This document shows, in pieces, positions 33,562 to 44,040 of a DNA stretch of 64,000 bases (position 1 is the first letter of the stretch; each line of letters opens with the position of its first letter). The notes beneath the pieces were generated by a model that did not search any database, was not told the origin of the DNA, and worked only from the letters and a program-made list of their open reading frames with translations. Both the position numbers and the translations under genes were made by a program. This DNA comes from Bromus sterilis (taxonomy: Eukaryota > Streptophyta > Magnoliopsida > Poales > Poaceae), in NCBI GenBank assembly GCA_950022295.1, contig OX465601.1, positions 72,673,501 to 72,737,500 of the forward strand, read 5' to 3'.

Positions 33562-35993
33562 ACATCCCCAAGCTTAATTCATGCTCGTCCTCGAGTAGGT
33601 AAATTATAAAAAACATAATTTCTGTGGTGACAGGCTAGCAACCATATAAGAACTTTGAAAAGTAAATCAATCAAGGTGTGTAATTAAATTCAAGTCATAA
33701 TATGGTGGAGGAGGAAGATAAAAAGGGTGAGAAAGGATGACATCAATGAGGAAAATCATAGGCGAGAGGGCCAAATGATAGATATGATGTCAGGTGTAGG
33801 GATTTCCATGCAACGGATGCACATATGAGCTGAAAAGCTCTCCAATGGAACTAGTGGGGTGCATCTAACTTGCTTGCTCACAAAGACCTGGAGCTCTTTT
33901 GAGGAGGCTCATCCTTGGAATATGCAAGCCAAGTTCTATAGTGTGAAGGTCCCCACATAGCTATATGCATGATCATCTCTATGGAGCACAAGGACAAGAG
34001 GGAGTACTAGTGTGGATCTTTCAATAGGATAGTAGTGTTGCCCATTTCTCTCTTTTTATTTTCTTTTTTCTCTTTTTTCTATTTTTTCTATTTTTTTGGT
34101 GGCCTCAATGGCTCTCTCTATTTAACTCTCATTTGTCCTCTTTGGGATTTTTTTATTTTGTCCACTTTGTGATCTTTTCCTCACTTAAGGGAAACACTCT
34201 AATTTACAAGAGGGTATAGAAGATCTTTCACACTTTACAAGGTAATCAATTCATAAAGAAGATGTCGCTATCATGATGTATGCAATGTATGTCGCTGCCA
34301 GTGTAGCAGGAACACGTATGACATGAAGATCAAGTCATGAAGAGGTGGATGTTGCATGGAAATATATCTCGGAAAGGCTATGGAAATGCCTTGATAGGTA
34401 AGTATGGTGGCTGTTTTGAGGAAATATATAAGCAGGTTTGTGATGAGAGAGCGTATCATGTCAAGGGTTTGGATGTACCGGCGAAAGTGGACGCCTATTC
34501 TCGGAGTGAGAAGGAGGCAATGCACGGCACGGGAAAGGCTAGAAAATATGAGGAGGTGGAAGTGTCAACTTTCAATACTTACATTAGCCCGAAGAACTCA
34601 TGAACTTATTATCGGTAACTCCCAATCTAATAAGGAGGTTCACAAAGAGACAAGTACCCCGAGAAGGAGTGTATGGGGGTTTGGTTATCCTTGCGCATCC
34701 TCGACTCATGGTACGTGAGTTTACTCTAATATTAGACCCCTCAGAAGAGTAGTGATCCATCTAGTAGCTAGAGTTCTCAACCAGTTTTGTAGGTTTTTGA
34801 AAATAAACACGGATTGCCCAAAATACGACACCTATTACTAATAGGCTAGAGCATTTGACACCAAAAGTTCAAACATTACTCACACCAATACCACAAAACT
34901 ATTGCAAGTTACTACTAAAATTAAATAGCAACCTCAATTACCTACTTTCAAAACAAGACATAAATCAGTGCAACAACCAACTCTCTTAACAAGATAAACA
35001 TGAAAACTAAAGAGAGTTCGAGAAACAAACTAAACAAAAGCCAAGGCTCTTGCTAAAAACAAACTAAGACTAAGACTAAACACGGAATTAGCTATGAAAA
35101 GATAAAGAACACACAACAGCAAAAAGATAGGCATGAAGAATCATATGATGTGTTCTAGATTTTGAAAGTGGAGCGTGTTTCTCTCCCACACAAAGTAAGA
35201 CGGGGTCTAACTTGATATGAACAGAAAGCAAAGCTAAATAAAACTAAAAATAAAACCTAAGAGCGAGACGCTCCAAGCATAGCACATAACGCATGAAGTG
35301 ATAAAAATATAGTGAGACGAAGGATAAACTGATGATTGTTGATGGAGAAGGGGATGCACGGGGGCATCCCCAAGCTTAGACGCTTGAGTCTCCTTGAATA
35401 TTTGTTGGTGATGCATGGGGTCATCCCCAAGCTTGAGCGCTTGACACTCCCGAATCTTCTTTCATCATCTTCCATCGCACACTTGAAAACTCCCTTCATA
35501 CATAACTCATCATAAGGTGATTAGAGAGGTTAGTACCCTTAATAAATAATTTTCCCCACTGGATATAAATATATTCTTGAAGATCTACTGTTTCTCAAGA
35601 TTTACAAAAGGTTTTTGCAAATAAAAAGCAAGCTTAAGGTTTGAAAAAGTTAGGAGAGACAAAACGTGGCAGAATCTGTGAAAAACAGAACAGCAGGTAG
35701 TAAAGAATTTTTTAAGGGCACTTCTGCAACTCAAATAAAAAAACTAAGAACATAAGAAATTTCCGTGATTGTATAGAGCACGCTGTGGAAAAAAATCAGC
35801 TCAAAAACATGAACTTGTGATTTTATATGATTTTTTCCGTCACGAGGACAGAATCTGTTTTCTGGACAGCATGTCACAACTTTCACTTCCCTTGTCATAT
35901 GAGGCTATAACTTGGCACAAAGATTGAAAATAAAGATACAATGATGTTGCTACAGTAGTAACAATCATCAAGACCACTAAAAACAGAAGTAAA
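33562..35993 (-). other. 3' noncoding internal region and polypurine tract of E
   Basis: A polypurine tract at 33562-33595, a T-rich run at about 34045-34100, and CATCCCCAAGCTT repeats at 35363-35437. No credible ORF; 34337-34718 and similar frames recur as shadows in other copies. Confidence 0.7.
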
Positions 35994-36032
35994 AACATCT
36001 TGGGTTGCCTCCCAACAAGCGCTTTCTTTTAT
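35994..36032 (-). other. Conserved post-gag hairpin block, copy in E
   Basis: Minus strand AAGCGCTTG then TTGGG-AGGCAA-CCCAA, just after the gag-like stop at 36040. Confidence 0.6.
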
Positions 36033-36039
36033 CAAAATA

Positions 36040-36918
36040 TCAAGTTGTATCAATCAAACCATCATCAAGATCATCAAAAAGCTCTTCAATTGTACAACTA
36101 GTCTTAAGAGGTCTTTCAAATAAAGGCCTAATGAAGATACTTCTAGGGATAAAACCAAAAGGCGGAAAATCAATGGGAGTTTCATTTATAAATTTATCAA
36201 AGAGAGGTATTTCTTCCAAAGTTTTCACGGTTTCAACTTCCTTTGCCATGGGTGGATTATTTTTAGGTAGGGGAACCTTAGGGACATAGTTGAACTTAGG
36301 TTCCTTTCTGGTAGGAGTTGTTACCTTTTTTGGTTTGATTGAGGAGAAAGTAGTTCCTAGATTATTAATGATTTCCTCAATCTTATCGATCCTAGAAGGA
36401 TCCATATCATGGAATTTGATGGTCTTCAAAGTTGAAATAATTTTATGCATGGATCTATCAAGCCTATTCAAATTCCCTTGGATCTTGCGATCCAACTCAT
36501 TTATCCTGGTTATACTTGGTATTTCTAGCTCTATCTTTTCAAGGTTTTTCATAATGTGAGATAGAGTTATATCTTCTTGTATGCTAGCAACAGTGAGGTT
36601 TCCAACAAGTTTTTCAATAACATTAAGAGACTCCCAAATTGGGGATTCTAGGAAATTCCCATTGATAGCAGTATCTAATATGAACCTATTCCAAGGAGTA
36701 ATCCCGACATAAAAATTTCTAAGCAGGATAGTAGTGGGTTGCTTCTTGATGGCTCTTTTTTGAGAATCATTAATTCTATACCAAGCATCTTTTAAACTTT
36801 CACCACCTTTTTGTTTAAAGGTGAGAACCTCTGTCTCAACAAAGGCAAAAGGACCAGACATAATGACAGCTACTAGCAAGATAAGTAAATTTTTTGTGAT
36901 TTTTGATATAAGACACAA
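36040..36918 (-). CDS. Gag-like protein of element E
   Basis: The longest copy of the gag-only ORF: 292 codons, no interruption. N-terminal hydrophobic stretch (NLLILLVAVIM), then MSGPFAFVETEVLTFKQKGG, ESLKDAWYRIND, LLRNFYVGITPWNRFILDTAINGNFLESP, a helical heptad-like centre (MKNLEKIELEIPSITRINELDRKI), a Lys/Pro-rich part, SIFIRPLFERPL and an acidic tail (EELFDDLDDG). It has no zinc knuckle and no protease. Predicted role: Gag-type structural or RNA-packaging protein used with enzymes from another element. That two copies (C and E) remain fully open supports recent selection or recent insertion; which of these cannot be told here. Confidence 0.72.
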   Translation of the reverse strand: MCLISKITKNLLILLVAVIMSGPFAFVETEVLTFKQKGGESLKDAWYRINDSQKRAIKKQPTTILLRNFYVGITPWNRFILDTAINGNFLESPIWESLNVIEKLVGNLTVASIQEDITLSHIMKNLEKIELEIPSITRINELDRKIQGNLNRLDRSMHKIISTLKTIKFHDMDPSRIDKIEEIINNLGTTFSSIKPKKVTTPTRKEPKFNYVPKVPLPKNNPPMAKEVETVKTLEEIPLFDKFINETPIDFPPFGFIPRSIFIRPLFERPLKTSCTIEELFDDLDDGLIDTT

Positions 36919-37002
36919 AGATAAAAACAGAAATGTAAACTAAAAAGACTAAAAAGTAAAGGTAAAGGATAGTGGGCAACTCCCCTATCTTATCACTCGG
37001 AG

Positions 37003-37020
37003 TCCCCGGCAACGGTGCTA
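37003..37020 (-). other. Primer-binding site of element E
   Basis: Minus strand TAGCACCGTTGCCGGGGA, two changes from the tRNA-Asp complement, 10 bp after the 5' LTR end. Confidence 0.75.
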
Positions 37021-37030
37021 GAAATTTGCT

Positions 37031-38692
37031 TGATGGCGTGGAAGAGGTAATGGCTTCTCTCCCTTCGTTGGTTACCCCAAGTGGAAGGTGAGATGTAGGA
37101 TAGCAGCAAATTTCCCCTATGTGGAGCATAGGGTTTGTCTCCCGTAGGACTCCGGCGATGATAAGTAGGTGGCAAGAAAACAATGGCACTGTTTACGACA
37201 AACGTTGCTTCCTTGACCTGGACCTCCACACAACACAATTAACTTTGCTCCCAATGAAGTTCAGAGAGGTTGTCAATCTCTCCGGTCTTGTTGTTTACAA
37301 AGGGTCAAACACACACGGGATAATGATAATGATGATAGCAACTGAAAGTAAATACTGAAAAGGTAAATAGCTTGTAAACAATGATGAGAATATGGACCGG
37401 GGTCCCGTGATGTTCACTAGTGATGTCTCTCTCCCAAAATACGATAAAACTGCTATGCGAGGTAAACGAATTACAGATGGGCAATTGACAGGATTATAAA
37501 CGCACCGCAATGCTAACTATGCTACAAAAGAAAGGAAGAGGCTCATAAGCATGGGCAGTACGCCAAAATAAGTAGACCGAAATCCATCTGCATCTACTAC
37601 TAATCATCCACCTTGAGATGTCTATCTAGAAAATCTCGCTGGTATTAAGTTGCGAGCCCCACCCAAAGTATAAACCCAAAGCAACAGACAACTGCACTAA
37701 AAGAACTTTGCGTAAAGTAAACAATCCTTGCAACCGGGGTTACAAGCACCGTTGTTTTCCCCCCTTGTGGCCACAACACATCCCCTAGACTCATGTTTTT
37801 GTCACTCAAGCGTGTCATCAGGGGGCATGCACCCACAATAGAGCATAATGTTCCCTCTTGGAGTTACTACCTACTACTTGGTCAAAGCAATAAACATCAA
37901 CAGAGAACATGCAAGAATTACTTAGGAACGAAAATATAAGAGATCAAAACCAAATATATTACTCTATCACGATCTGAACATAATCTCATAATCCATCAGA
38001 TCCCATCAAACTCAGCATAGCAATAGCAGAAGAATTACATAAGTGCCTCGATCATGTAGGGCAGCTCACGAGGTCTAAACCATGAAGAACAAAGAGGGGA
38101 GGAGAACATCACATAGCTACTGATCACGGACCCATGGTCCAAGGTAGACTACTCACGGCACATCCGGGAACTGTCCATGGTGGAGGAGAAGCCCCCGGAG
38201 GTCGATCCTCCCTCCGGAAGGGTGCCGGGAAGGGTCCTGACGGTGCTCCCGATCTTGGAAGCGCGGCGGCGGCGGAACAGAGGAGAATTTGAGAAATAGG
38301 GTTCTGTCCTCGATAGTTTCCCGTGACGGAGAATAAATAGGCGAAGGGGCAGCCAGGGGGCCACCAGGGGACAGGCGCCTCCTGGCGCCTGGCCGCGCCA
38401 GGTGGCCGTCTGGGTGCCTGGTGGTGGCCCCCTGGCCCTCCATCGGGCTTCGGGGGTCTTCCGACACGCTGATTTTTTATCTGTTTTTCCCCGATTTCCG
38501 GAGAATTTTTATATGGGGGAAAACTAAAATAGAAAAACAGCAGAAAACAGGAACTGGCACTGGGGTGCACTGAGTTACTAGGTTAGTCCAAATACGATCA
38601 AAAAATGTATGAAAGTGTATCTAGATCATAGCAATATCACACAAAACATGCATGGAGCGAGCAGAAATTATCGATACGTTTGAGACGTATCA
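37031..38692 (-). repeat. 5' LTR of element E
   Basis: 1662 bp, ends as in the 3' LTR. A minus-strand CCTATTTATTC at 38332-38342 is the likely TATA region of the LTR promoter. Frames at 38124-38570 are GC-rich shadows. Confidence 0.9.
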
Positions 38693-38790
38693 ACAATCAA
38701 TGTCCATAACGAGAAAATCAACGGGAACATAGTTATCATTGACAATAATAAGCACATCATCAATCCTTCCTAAAGGTTTCTTCACGGTAA
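38693..38790 (-). pseudogene. Protease central fragment of element D
   Basis: The minus strand encodes ITVKKPLGRIDDVLI and VNDNYVPVDFLVMDIDC, matching the middle of Athila gag-protease proteins. It continues in frame at 31907 once E is removed. Upstream it is fused to LTR sequence of D near 38795, so gag and the protease active site are lost. The ORF 38690-39217 is mostly LTR. Confidence 0.8.
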
Positions 38791-38794
38791 TTCG

Positions 38795-39210
38795 CGATGC
38801 GGGCTTCTCCTCGAGGGTTTCTGCGACGAGGGGTAAAAATAGGCCGAAGGGGGGCACCAGAGGTGGGGCCCACCTCCCAGGCGCCCTGGTGGCCCGGCCA
38901 GGGGTGGGACCGCGCCACCTGGCCGCCTGGGAGGGGGCTGGGGCCCCTCCTGCTCTCCTTCGGTGGCTCCAGAAGCTGCCTTGACGCTTATTTTTATTCT
39001 GATTTTTCCGGAATTTTTCTGGCATTTTATAATGGGGAAAATCACTACAAATAATGACATCAATAGACAAGAACTGGCACTGGGTGCACTGAGTTAATAG
39101 GTTAGTCCAAATACGTGTAAAATAATATAAAAGTGTAGCAAAACATGTAGCAATGTCATATACAAGTCCATGGAACAAGCAAAAATTATAGATATTTGTG
39201 GGACGTATCA
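38795..39210 (-). repeat. 5' LTR of element D, truncated
   Basis: Matches 28602-29009. The start TGATACGTCC is at 39210; the inner ~1.2 kb of the LTR is missing. Followed on the right by GTGAC, whose partner duplication is outside the window. Confidence 0.85.
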
Positions 39211-39262
39211 GTGACACGACCAGAGGGTAGGGTGCGCCACCTACCCGTGTGGGCCCCCTCTA
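39211..39262 (+). repeat. Degenerate Gypsy LTR fragment I, first piece
   Basis: G+C-rich GGTGCGCCACCTACCC..GTGGGCCCCC sequence of the type found in the middle of Triticeae Gypsy LTRs in plus orientation. It continues after the CACTA-type element at 42368. Confidence 0.5.
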
Positions 39263-39278
39263 CACTACTAGAGAACAA
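39263..39278 (+). repeat. Left terminal inverted repeat of the CACTA-type element
   Basis: CACTACTAGAGAACAA; matches the other end at 14 of 16 positions. Confidence 0.75.
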
Positions 39279-40345
39279 CTCTTCTATGGCGTGCCAAAAA
39301 ATTCTTTGCTGGCGTGGGCACCAAACGCCAGTAATAATGTGGTAGTGATAAAAAATATTGCTGGCGTTGGCGACCCATTCCAACTATATAGAGACCTATC
39401 TGTGGCGTTGTAAGAAATGTCGCGCCATAGATTTAGTTTTTCATGTATAAAAAATCCTAATTGTTAAATGCCAATAGAACATTTATATACATTGATCAAA
39501 AGTAGCTCCATTAAGTACAATAGTTCGTCAATATTAACATAAAAGTAGTTTAACACTTAACTTAAACAAGTTCATCGATCGATAAAATTCAACTAACTAA
39601 TTAATTGCAGATGATATCTCCGATCTTGTGAAGCTTCTCATCCTTCTGAATATCTCCAATGAAATTAGGGATGTTCATAAAAAACAATTATCTAGTCTCG
39701 GACTCGAGATGGTTCACATCCATATCGAGTTTGGCCTTGACATAATTGACCTCAATAAAGTCATGGATGAGGTTGGCCTTGTCCTTGACGAGCTTGTCTC
39801 GCTCTCCAGGATCTTGATGGTCTCCTTATGAGTCCTAATGATCCTCTTAAGAACCTCAATCTCCGCATATTTGTCGCGCATGTAAAACCGGGTTTCTTAC
39901 AAAAAAGGACGGCAATTAAATTTTTGTCATACATGTGACACTCAACACATAGCTAATATCATACATAATAATATGAGAGTTAATCATTACGTCGTTTTTG
40001 GCGGTGGTGCTGCTGGCTTGATCCTCCGCTAGAGCTAACCGAGCATTCAGTTGCTACAGCCTACTAAAAAACAAAATTTAGCCATCCTAGCCATATATAT
40101 GTATGCACTGCCTACCTATACTAGTTATTGTTGAATACACCAAAATACATAGAAAATCAGTAAAAGATGTAAGAAGTACTCAAAAATAAAGAGTGTATGT
40201 TCTAATTTTCTACTCCTGATTTGGTAGTACTAATTTTCTACTACTAATTTGCCTAGGAAATATCTAATTTTCACACATATAAACATGACATGAAATCGTA
40301 ATATATAACTAACTAATATCTAACTAAAAAGCACCTAGCCATCTA

Positions 40346-40614
40346 GTTGATCTATTTTCTTGCAATAAATTTCAATGAAGTAAACTACATTGTAAATTCC
40401 CAACATTCCTCAATATTACTCTCGTCCAAGAAAACTTTGAGCAGTTATAGGATCATCACATCATATACTAATATAATGGAGGATATTCAGTATATGATGT
40501 GACGATATCATAACTGCTCAAAAATATCCAAAGATGAAAGTAATATTGAGGAATGTTTGTATGATACGATGTAGTTTAGTTCTCTTATTTTGTGTTGCAA
40601 CAAAATAGATAAAC
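40346..40614. mobile_element. Foldback/MITE-like inverted repeat inside the CACTA-type element
   Basis: The two arms of about 130 bp are reverse complements with scattered mismatches: GATCTATTTTCTTGCAA, AACATTCCTCAATATTACT, TTGAGCAGTTAT and CACATCATATA on the left recur inverted at 40614-40480. The centre is TATACTAATATAATGG near 40475. No ORF. A MITE or foldback insertion fits best; exact ends and duplication are unclear. Confidence 0.7.
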
Positions 40615-40997
40615 TATATCTATTGTTGAAACTTATTTTCCATTTCATTTGAACAACAAATAATATACAACTAAGTAAAAACAGATGTTATACAACTAAC
40701 TAAAAACATAGATTAAACTAGGTCATCATTGTATAATTTTTCATAAATTTCCAATAATAAACACATACACTTGTTGCCTTCTACTAATCCAACAAGTAAA
40801 TAAACTAACAACTAACAAAAACAAGATATTGAACTAGGATAACAAGTAAGTAAACTAGCAAGTAATGAAACTAGCAACAATGGAAATTAATATTCAATTT
40901 TCATTTTTATCCAACTATCAAGAACATTACAATCACTAAATTTATATTCTTTTTATTTTTAGTTTGCACAAGTTATCCACAAAAACAATACAAAGAA

Positions 40998-41280
40998 GTG
41001 GAGAGGGGAAAGATCGAGAGGAGGAAGAGAGAAGAGGTTAGAGGGAAAGGGAAGATGGGGAGCTCACAGTGGGGGCTCGGAAGAGGATGGCTCGAGGAGG
41101 TGGCGACAGCTCGAGGAGGACACGACGGCTCGGGCATTTTCACAGAGGCGAACGAGGTCAAACGGGAGGGGGAAGAGAAAGAGGTGTGGTGATGTCTCAC
41201 TTGGCTCGGGGAGGTGGGGTGGCGCTCGGGAGGTGGCAGCGCTCGAGGACGTGCGACGGTGAAGGGGAAGAGAGATGTGT
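40998..41280. other. G+A-rich patch inside the CACTA-type element
   Basis: About 280 bp of GAGGAGG/CTCGAGGAGG-like sequence in an otherwise A+T-rich element. The open frames here on both strands (40973-41387) arise from the low complexity. It may be a remnant 5' exon or promoter of the parental CACTA element (minus strand). Confidence 0.35.
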
Positions 41281-41654
41281 TTTGGACAGAAAAACAAGGA
41301 CGTCGTGCGATTATGTTTTAACCTAATTGCTGACGTGGCCCAGTTGAGCCCACGGACCATACCAATAATAACATTCATACTACACACATTTCCACACTAT
41401 GTCTCAAAAATACATTCACACCTACACATTTTCGCCCAAGCAAATATGTATTTATTTTTTATATAAATATTATTTCATATTTTATTTATGTTATTTATAA
41501 GTAATTTTTATTATTTTTATTTATTTTGTGTACTATACATAATAAGAACCTTTAATTAAGAAATAAATTGAAATAAAACAAACAATATAAGGTTTTATAC
41601 AAGAAAATACAAATTATATATAATAGAGCATTAATAATGGACGCGGTTGTTTTG

Positions 41655-42040
41655 ACCGTAGGTGCATTTGCACCTATTAGCAATACGAACATCATTTTAA
41701 AAAGTAAACAAAATCAAAAATTCGAATTTTTTGTATGATGCAAGATGGTCATGTGTGCGAAGTCCATGCTAAGTTTCGTGAAGTTTGAACATTTGACTAA
41801 TCCTCGGTAAAAATTACAAATTTTGGGACTGTGAGGGTTTTGGAAACTGACACTATTCATTAAGAATTTTGTGTTGACTTGCTTTCCACAAATCGAATAT
41901 TGAAATACCCTGAAATTTTGCACTGATGTCACATGCATGAGCATGTTGCGTTCCACAAAAATTCAAGTTTTTCTGAATTGGTTTGCATTTTTCTTTTGTT
42001 TTTTTAATTAGTGGGTGCATATGCCCGCGTGCTCCATTTA
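41655..42040. other. Possible small nested element
   Basis: The segment starts near AGGTGCATTTGCACCT and ends near GGGTGCATATGCCC, loosely inverted. This GGTGCAnnTGCACC-type border with a TTTTTTAATTAG flank resembles short Triticeae TIR elements. Duplications could not be fixed. Confidence 0.3.
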
Positions 42041-42351
42041 CACTTTCCGATTAATAATGCAAATATTTGTACATTTTTTATAATATACAAGAATAAGCAT
42101 ACAAAATTTGATACAATAAATTAGTGTTTTTTAATGTTGATGGTGTTTACATTTATATAACGTCACTACAATGTTTTTACCACGTCTGTCCACTACAGTT
42201 GGGTGAGCGTAGTGATGGTGTTTTTCTTAATTTCCACGTCAGCACTAACAATATTAAAATGACGTATCAAAAATGCCAACACCGGCACTATTCGAAAAAA
42301 ATGCTGATGTGGATTATATTTGGCGCGCCAACAATTAAAGTTGAGAATAAG

Positions 42352-42367
42352 CTTTTTTCTAGTAGTG
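42352..42367 (-). repeat. Right terminal inverted repeat of the CACTA-type element
   Basis: CTTTTTTCTAGTAGTG on the plus strand; inverse of the left end. Confidence 0.75.
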
Positions 42368-43150
42368 TTAGGTCCTTTTCTCTGATTCTTTCGCGACAGA
42401 TCCTTATAAATTCTAGAACAATAGAAAATCCAGACGATAAGCAGTTTCCGCCGGCACATGCTCCTGGCCTAGACGAGGTTAATCTGGAGGTTGTTTCTGA
42501 AGTGCTGACGGGAGGGGGATCGATCACCAAATTCTTCTTCATCATCCTTAACGCCTCCATGGTGATGTGTGAGTAGTTACTCTCAGACCTTCGGGTTTAT
42601 AGCTAAAAGTAGTTGGCATCTCTCTCTTTTGGATCTTCAATACCATGTTCCTCCTTCTTTCTACGGGGAGTTGGATATATAAATCTGATATAATTCTGGA
42701 TGTGATTGTTGGGACGTGATGAAATGTAGGTTTATGCATCAGATTGTTAATGATATATTAATGAACTATTTATGATCATGTCTTGTGTTTATTCATAGCT
42801 ATGTATGAGTTCCAACCTATCATATATGCATTGGCCATGTGTGTGGGATTTATCTTCAGAGGAAGTGGTACACACTAGTAGGTTCAATCTTGTGGCGTTT
42901 CTATATCCTAGTGACCTTGTTTGGGACAAGACATGTATTTGTATTGTTGCTACTAAGGGGAAAACAACGGGGTTTGGGTCTTTTCTTTCTTTATGTTATC
43001 TTGCTTATGGTGTTACTTTGTTATGAACATAATGCTTCTAGATGCATGCTTGATAGAAGCCTAAAAGTGGAGTAATAGTGATGGGATTAGATGGAGTAAC
43101 ATCAACCATATATTTTGAACATATTGCCCATATAGAATTTACATGTAGAC
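42368..43150 (+). repeat. Degenerate Gypsy LTR fragment I, second piece
   Basis: Plus-oriented sequence with the usual late-LTR landmarks: GTGATGTGTGAGTAGTT, TTTGGATCTTCAATACCATGTTC, GTTGGGACGTGATGAA, and TAGATGCATGCTTGATAG. Both LTR ends are gone. ORFs 42124-42576 and 42805-43075 follow from this and encode nothing recognisable. D and the CACTA-type element are inserted in this older LTR. Confidence 0.5.
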
Positions 43151-43167
43151 TCGCAAATAAATAAAAT

Positions 43168-43217
43168 AGGTCTTGGGTAGCATCCCAATAATCAATTTTT
43201 AACAGCATTATCTAGGT
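43168..43217 (-). other. Degenerate post-gag hairpin block
   Basis: Minus strand keeps TTGGG-ATGCTA-CCCAA: the stem of the D/E/F version with a changed loop. It lies at the end of the protease relic at 43243-43680, the same relative place as in D. Confidence 0.45.
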
Positions 43218-43242
43218 GTAATCCAAGACATATCAAGTATCA

Positions 43243-43680
43243 TCACCTCTCAAAGGTGATGCATAAGTTGCACCCATTATAGATTCGTAAGGACATTTGA
43301 CCTTCTTTCCTTGGGAAGTTTTCCAGACCTTTCTTAAGAGGTAATTGGAACCTTATGTTTCGTTCCTTCATGTCCACTATAGCACCTGCACTTCCTACAA
43401 AAAGATCTCCCACGTATGATAGGACATATAAGGTTAAATTCCATATCAAGTATAATGAAGTATATGGGAATATAATTGTTATTAGCGGTGATAAGCACAA
43501 CATTTAGCCTTCTCATAGGCTTCTTGATAGAAGAATGAGCAAGATGTATACTAACAGAGCATTTAGTCATAACATCAAAACCAAGAACATCATATAATGA
43601 TTTAGGCATAGTTGACACGCTAGCACCTAAATTACATGAAGCATTGCATTCACAATTATTAATCGTGATTTTGATATTTG
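43243..43680 (-). pseudogene. Gag-protease relic of an older Gypsy element
   Basis: Minus strand in two frames: VSTMPKSLYDVLGF, VSIHLAHSSIKKPMRRLNVVLI, NNNYIPIYFIILDMEFNL and CPIIRGRSF (43334-43618), then GAIVDMKERNIRFQLPLKKGLENFPRK (43243-43390). This is the same protein region as 31708-31907 and 38693-38790 but more diverged and frameshifted (near 43385). No LTRs could be attached to it; F is inserted at its upstream end. Confidence 0.75.
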
Positions 43681-44032
43681 GTTCTTATACGTCTCAAATG
43701 TATCCATAATTTTTGCTTGTTTCATGCCCACTTTGTGCCATTGCTGCATCTTTTTGCCATGCTTTTCAATATTTTATCGGAATAACCTACTAATACAGAG
43801 CCCAATGCCAGTTTATGTTTGTTTTGTAGTTGTATTGCAGAAAAAGTGAAAAAATGAAGTTGCTCAGAAAATTCCCAAAATTGTTATTCATCAAAAGAAC
43901 CCTCCAGCTGGAGGGGCCTCTTAAATTGGGGGTGGCCCACACCACCCAGGTGACCAGAGCGCGCGACCACGGGGTTGTCCGTGCCCCTGGTGGCCTGGTC
44001 GACCTGGACATCGCCTCGGACCCCCTTTGGCC

Positions 44033-44040
44033 TATATTTA
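44033..44040 (+). promoter_or_regulatory. Likely TATA box of the F LTR
   Basis: GGCCTATATTTATCCC; the 3' LTR has the same at 49680-49690, and the LTRs of A, E and H have related CCTAT(A/T)TTTA sequences at the same relative position. Confidence 0.55.

Larger units (their letters stand above)
31908..38692 (-). mobile_element. Gypsy element E, structurally complete gag-only element
   Basis: 6785 bp with both LTRs (31908-33561 and 37031-38692), a primer site at 37003, an intact gag-like ORF, the hairpin block, a noncoding region and a polypurine tract. The flanks are ACACT at 31903-31907 and ACAAT at 38693-38697, a target-site duplication with one mismatch. The D frame reads on across the site when E is removed, which confirms the boundaries. 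No protease, RT or integrase. Confidence 0.9.
28600..39210 (-). mobile_element. Gypsy element D, gag-protease relic carrying B and E
   Basis: A minus-strand element whose 5' LTR starts at 39210 (TGATACGTCC) and whose 3' LTR start is at 29009; the 3' LTR is cut by B at 28599/28600 and continues left of the window. Internal: a gag-protease C-terminal fragment (31708-31907 and 38693-38790, split by E), the hairpin block, a noncoding region and a polypurine tract. The 5' LTR joins the protease fragment directly near 38795, so the primer site and gag are deleted. Confidence 0.82.
39263..42367. mobile_element. CACTA-type non-autonomous DNA transposon
   Basis: The ends are inverted: CACTACTAGAGAACAA at 39263 and, reversed, CACTACTAGAAAAAAG at 42367. 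Flanking triplets are CTA (39260-39262) and TTA (42368-42370), a 3-bp duplication with one mismatch. Subterminal GGCG/CGCCA and GTGCCA/TGGCAC motifs recur on both sides (39287-39430 and 42170-42335), as usual for CACTA subterminal repeats. No transposase-like ORF is present in 3105 bp, so it depends on another element. The body is A+T-rich with a foldback insert and a G+A-rich patch. Confidence 0.75.

Noticed and set aside
42124..42576. ORF of 150 codons across the right end of the CACTA-type element
   Set aside because: It spans the transposon terminus and LTR sequence, and has no recognisable domain.
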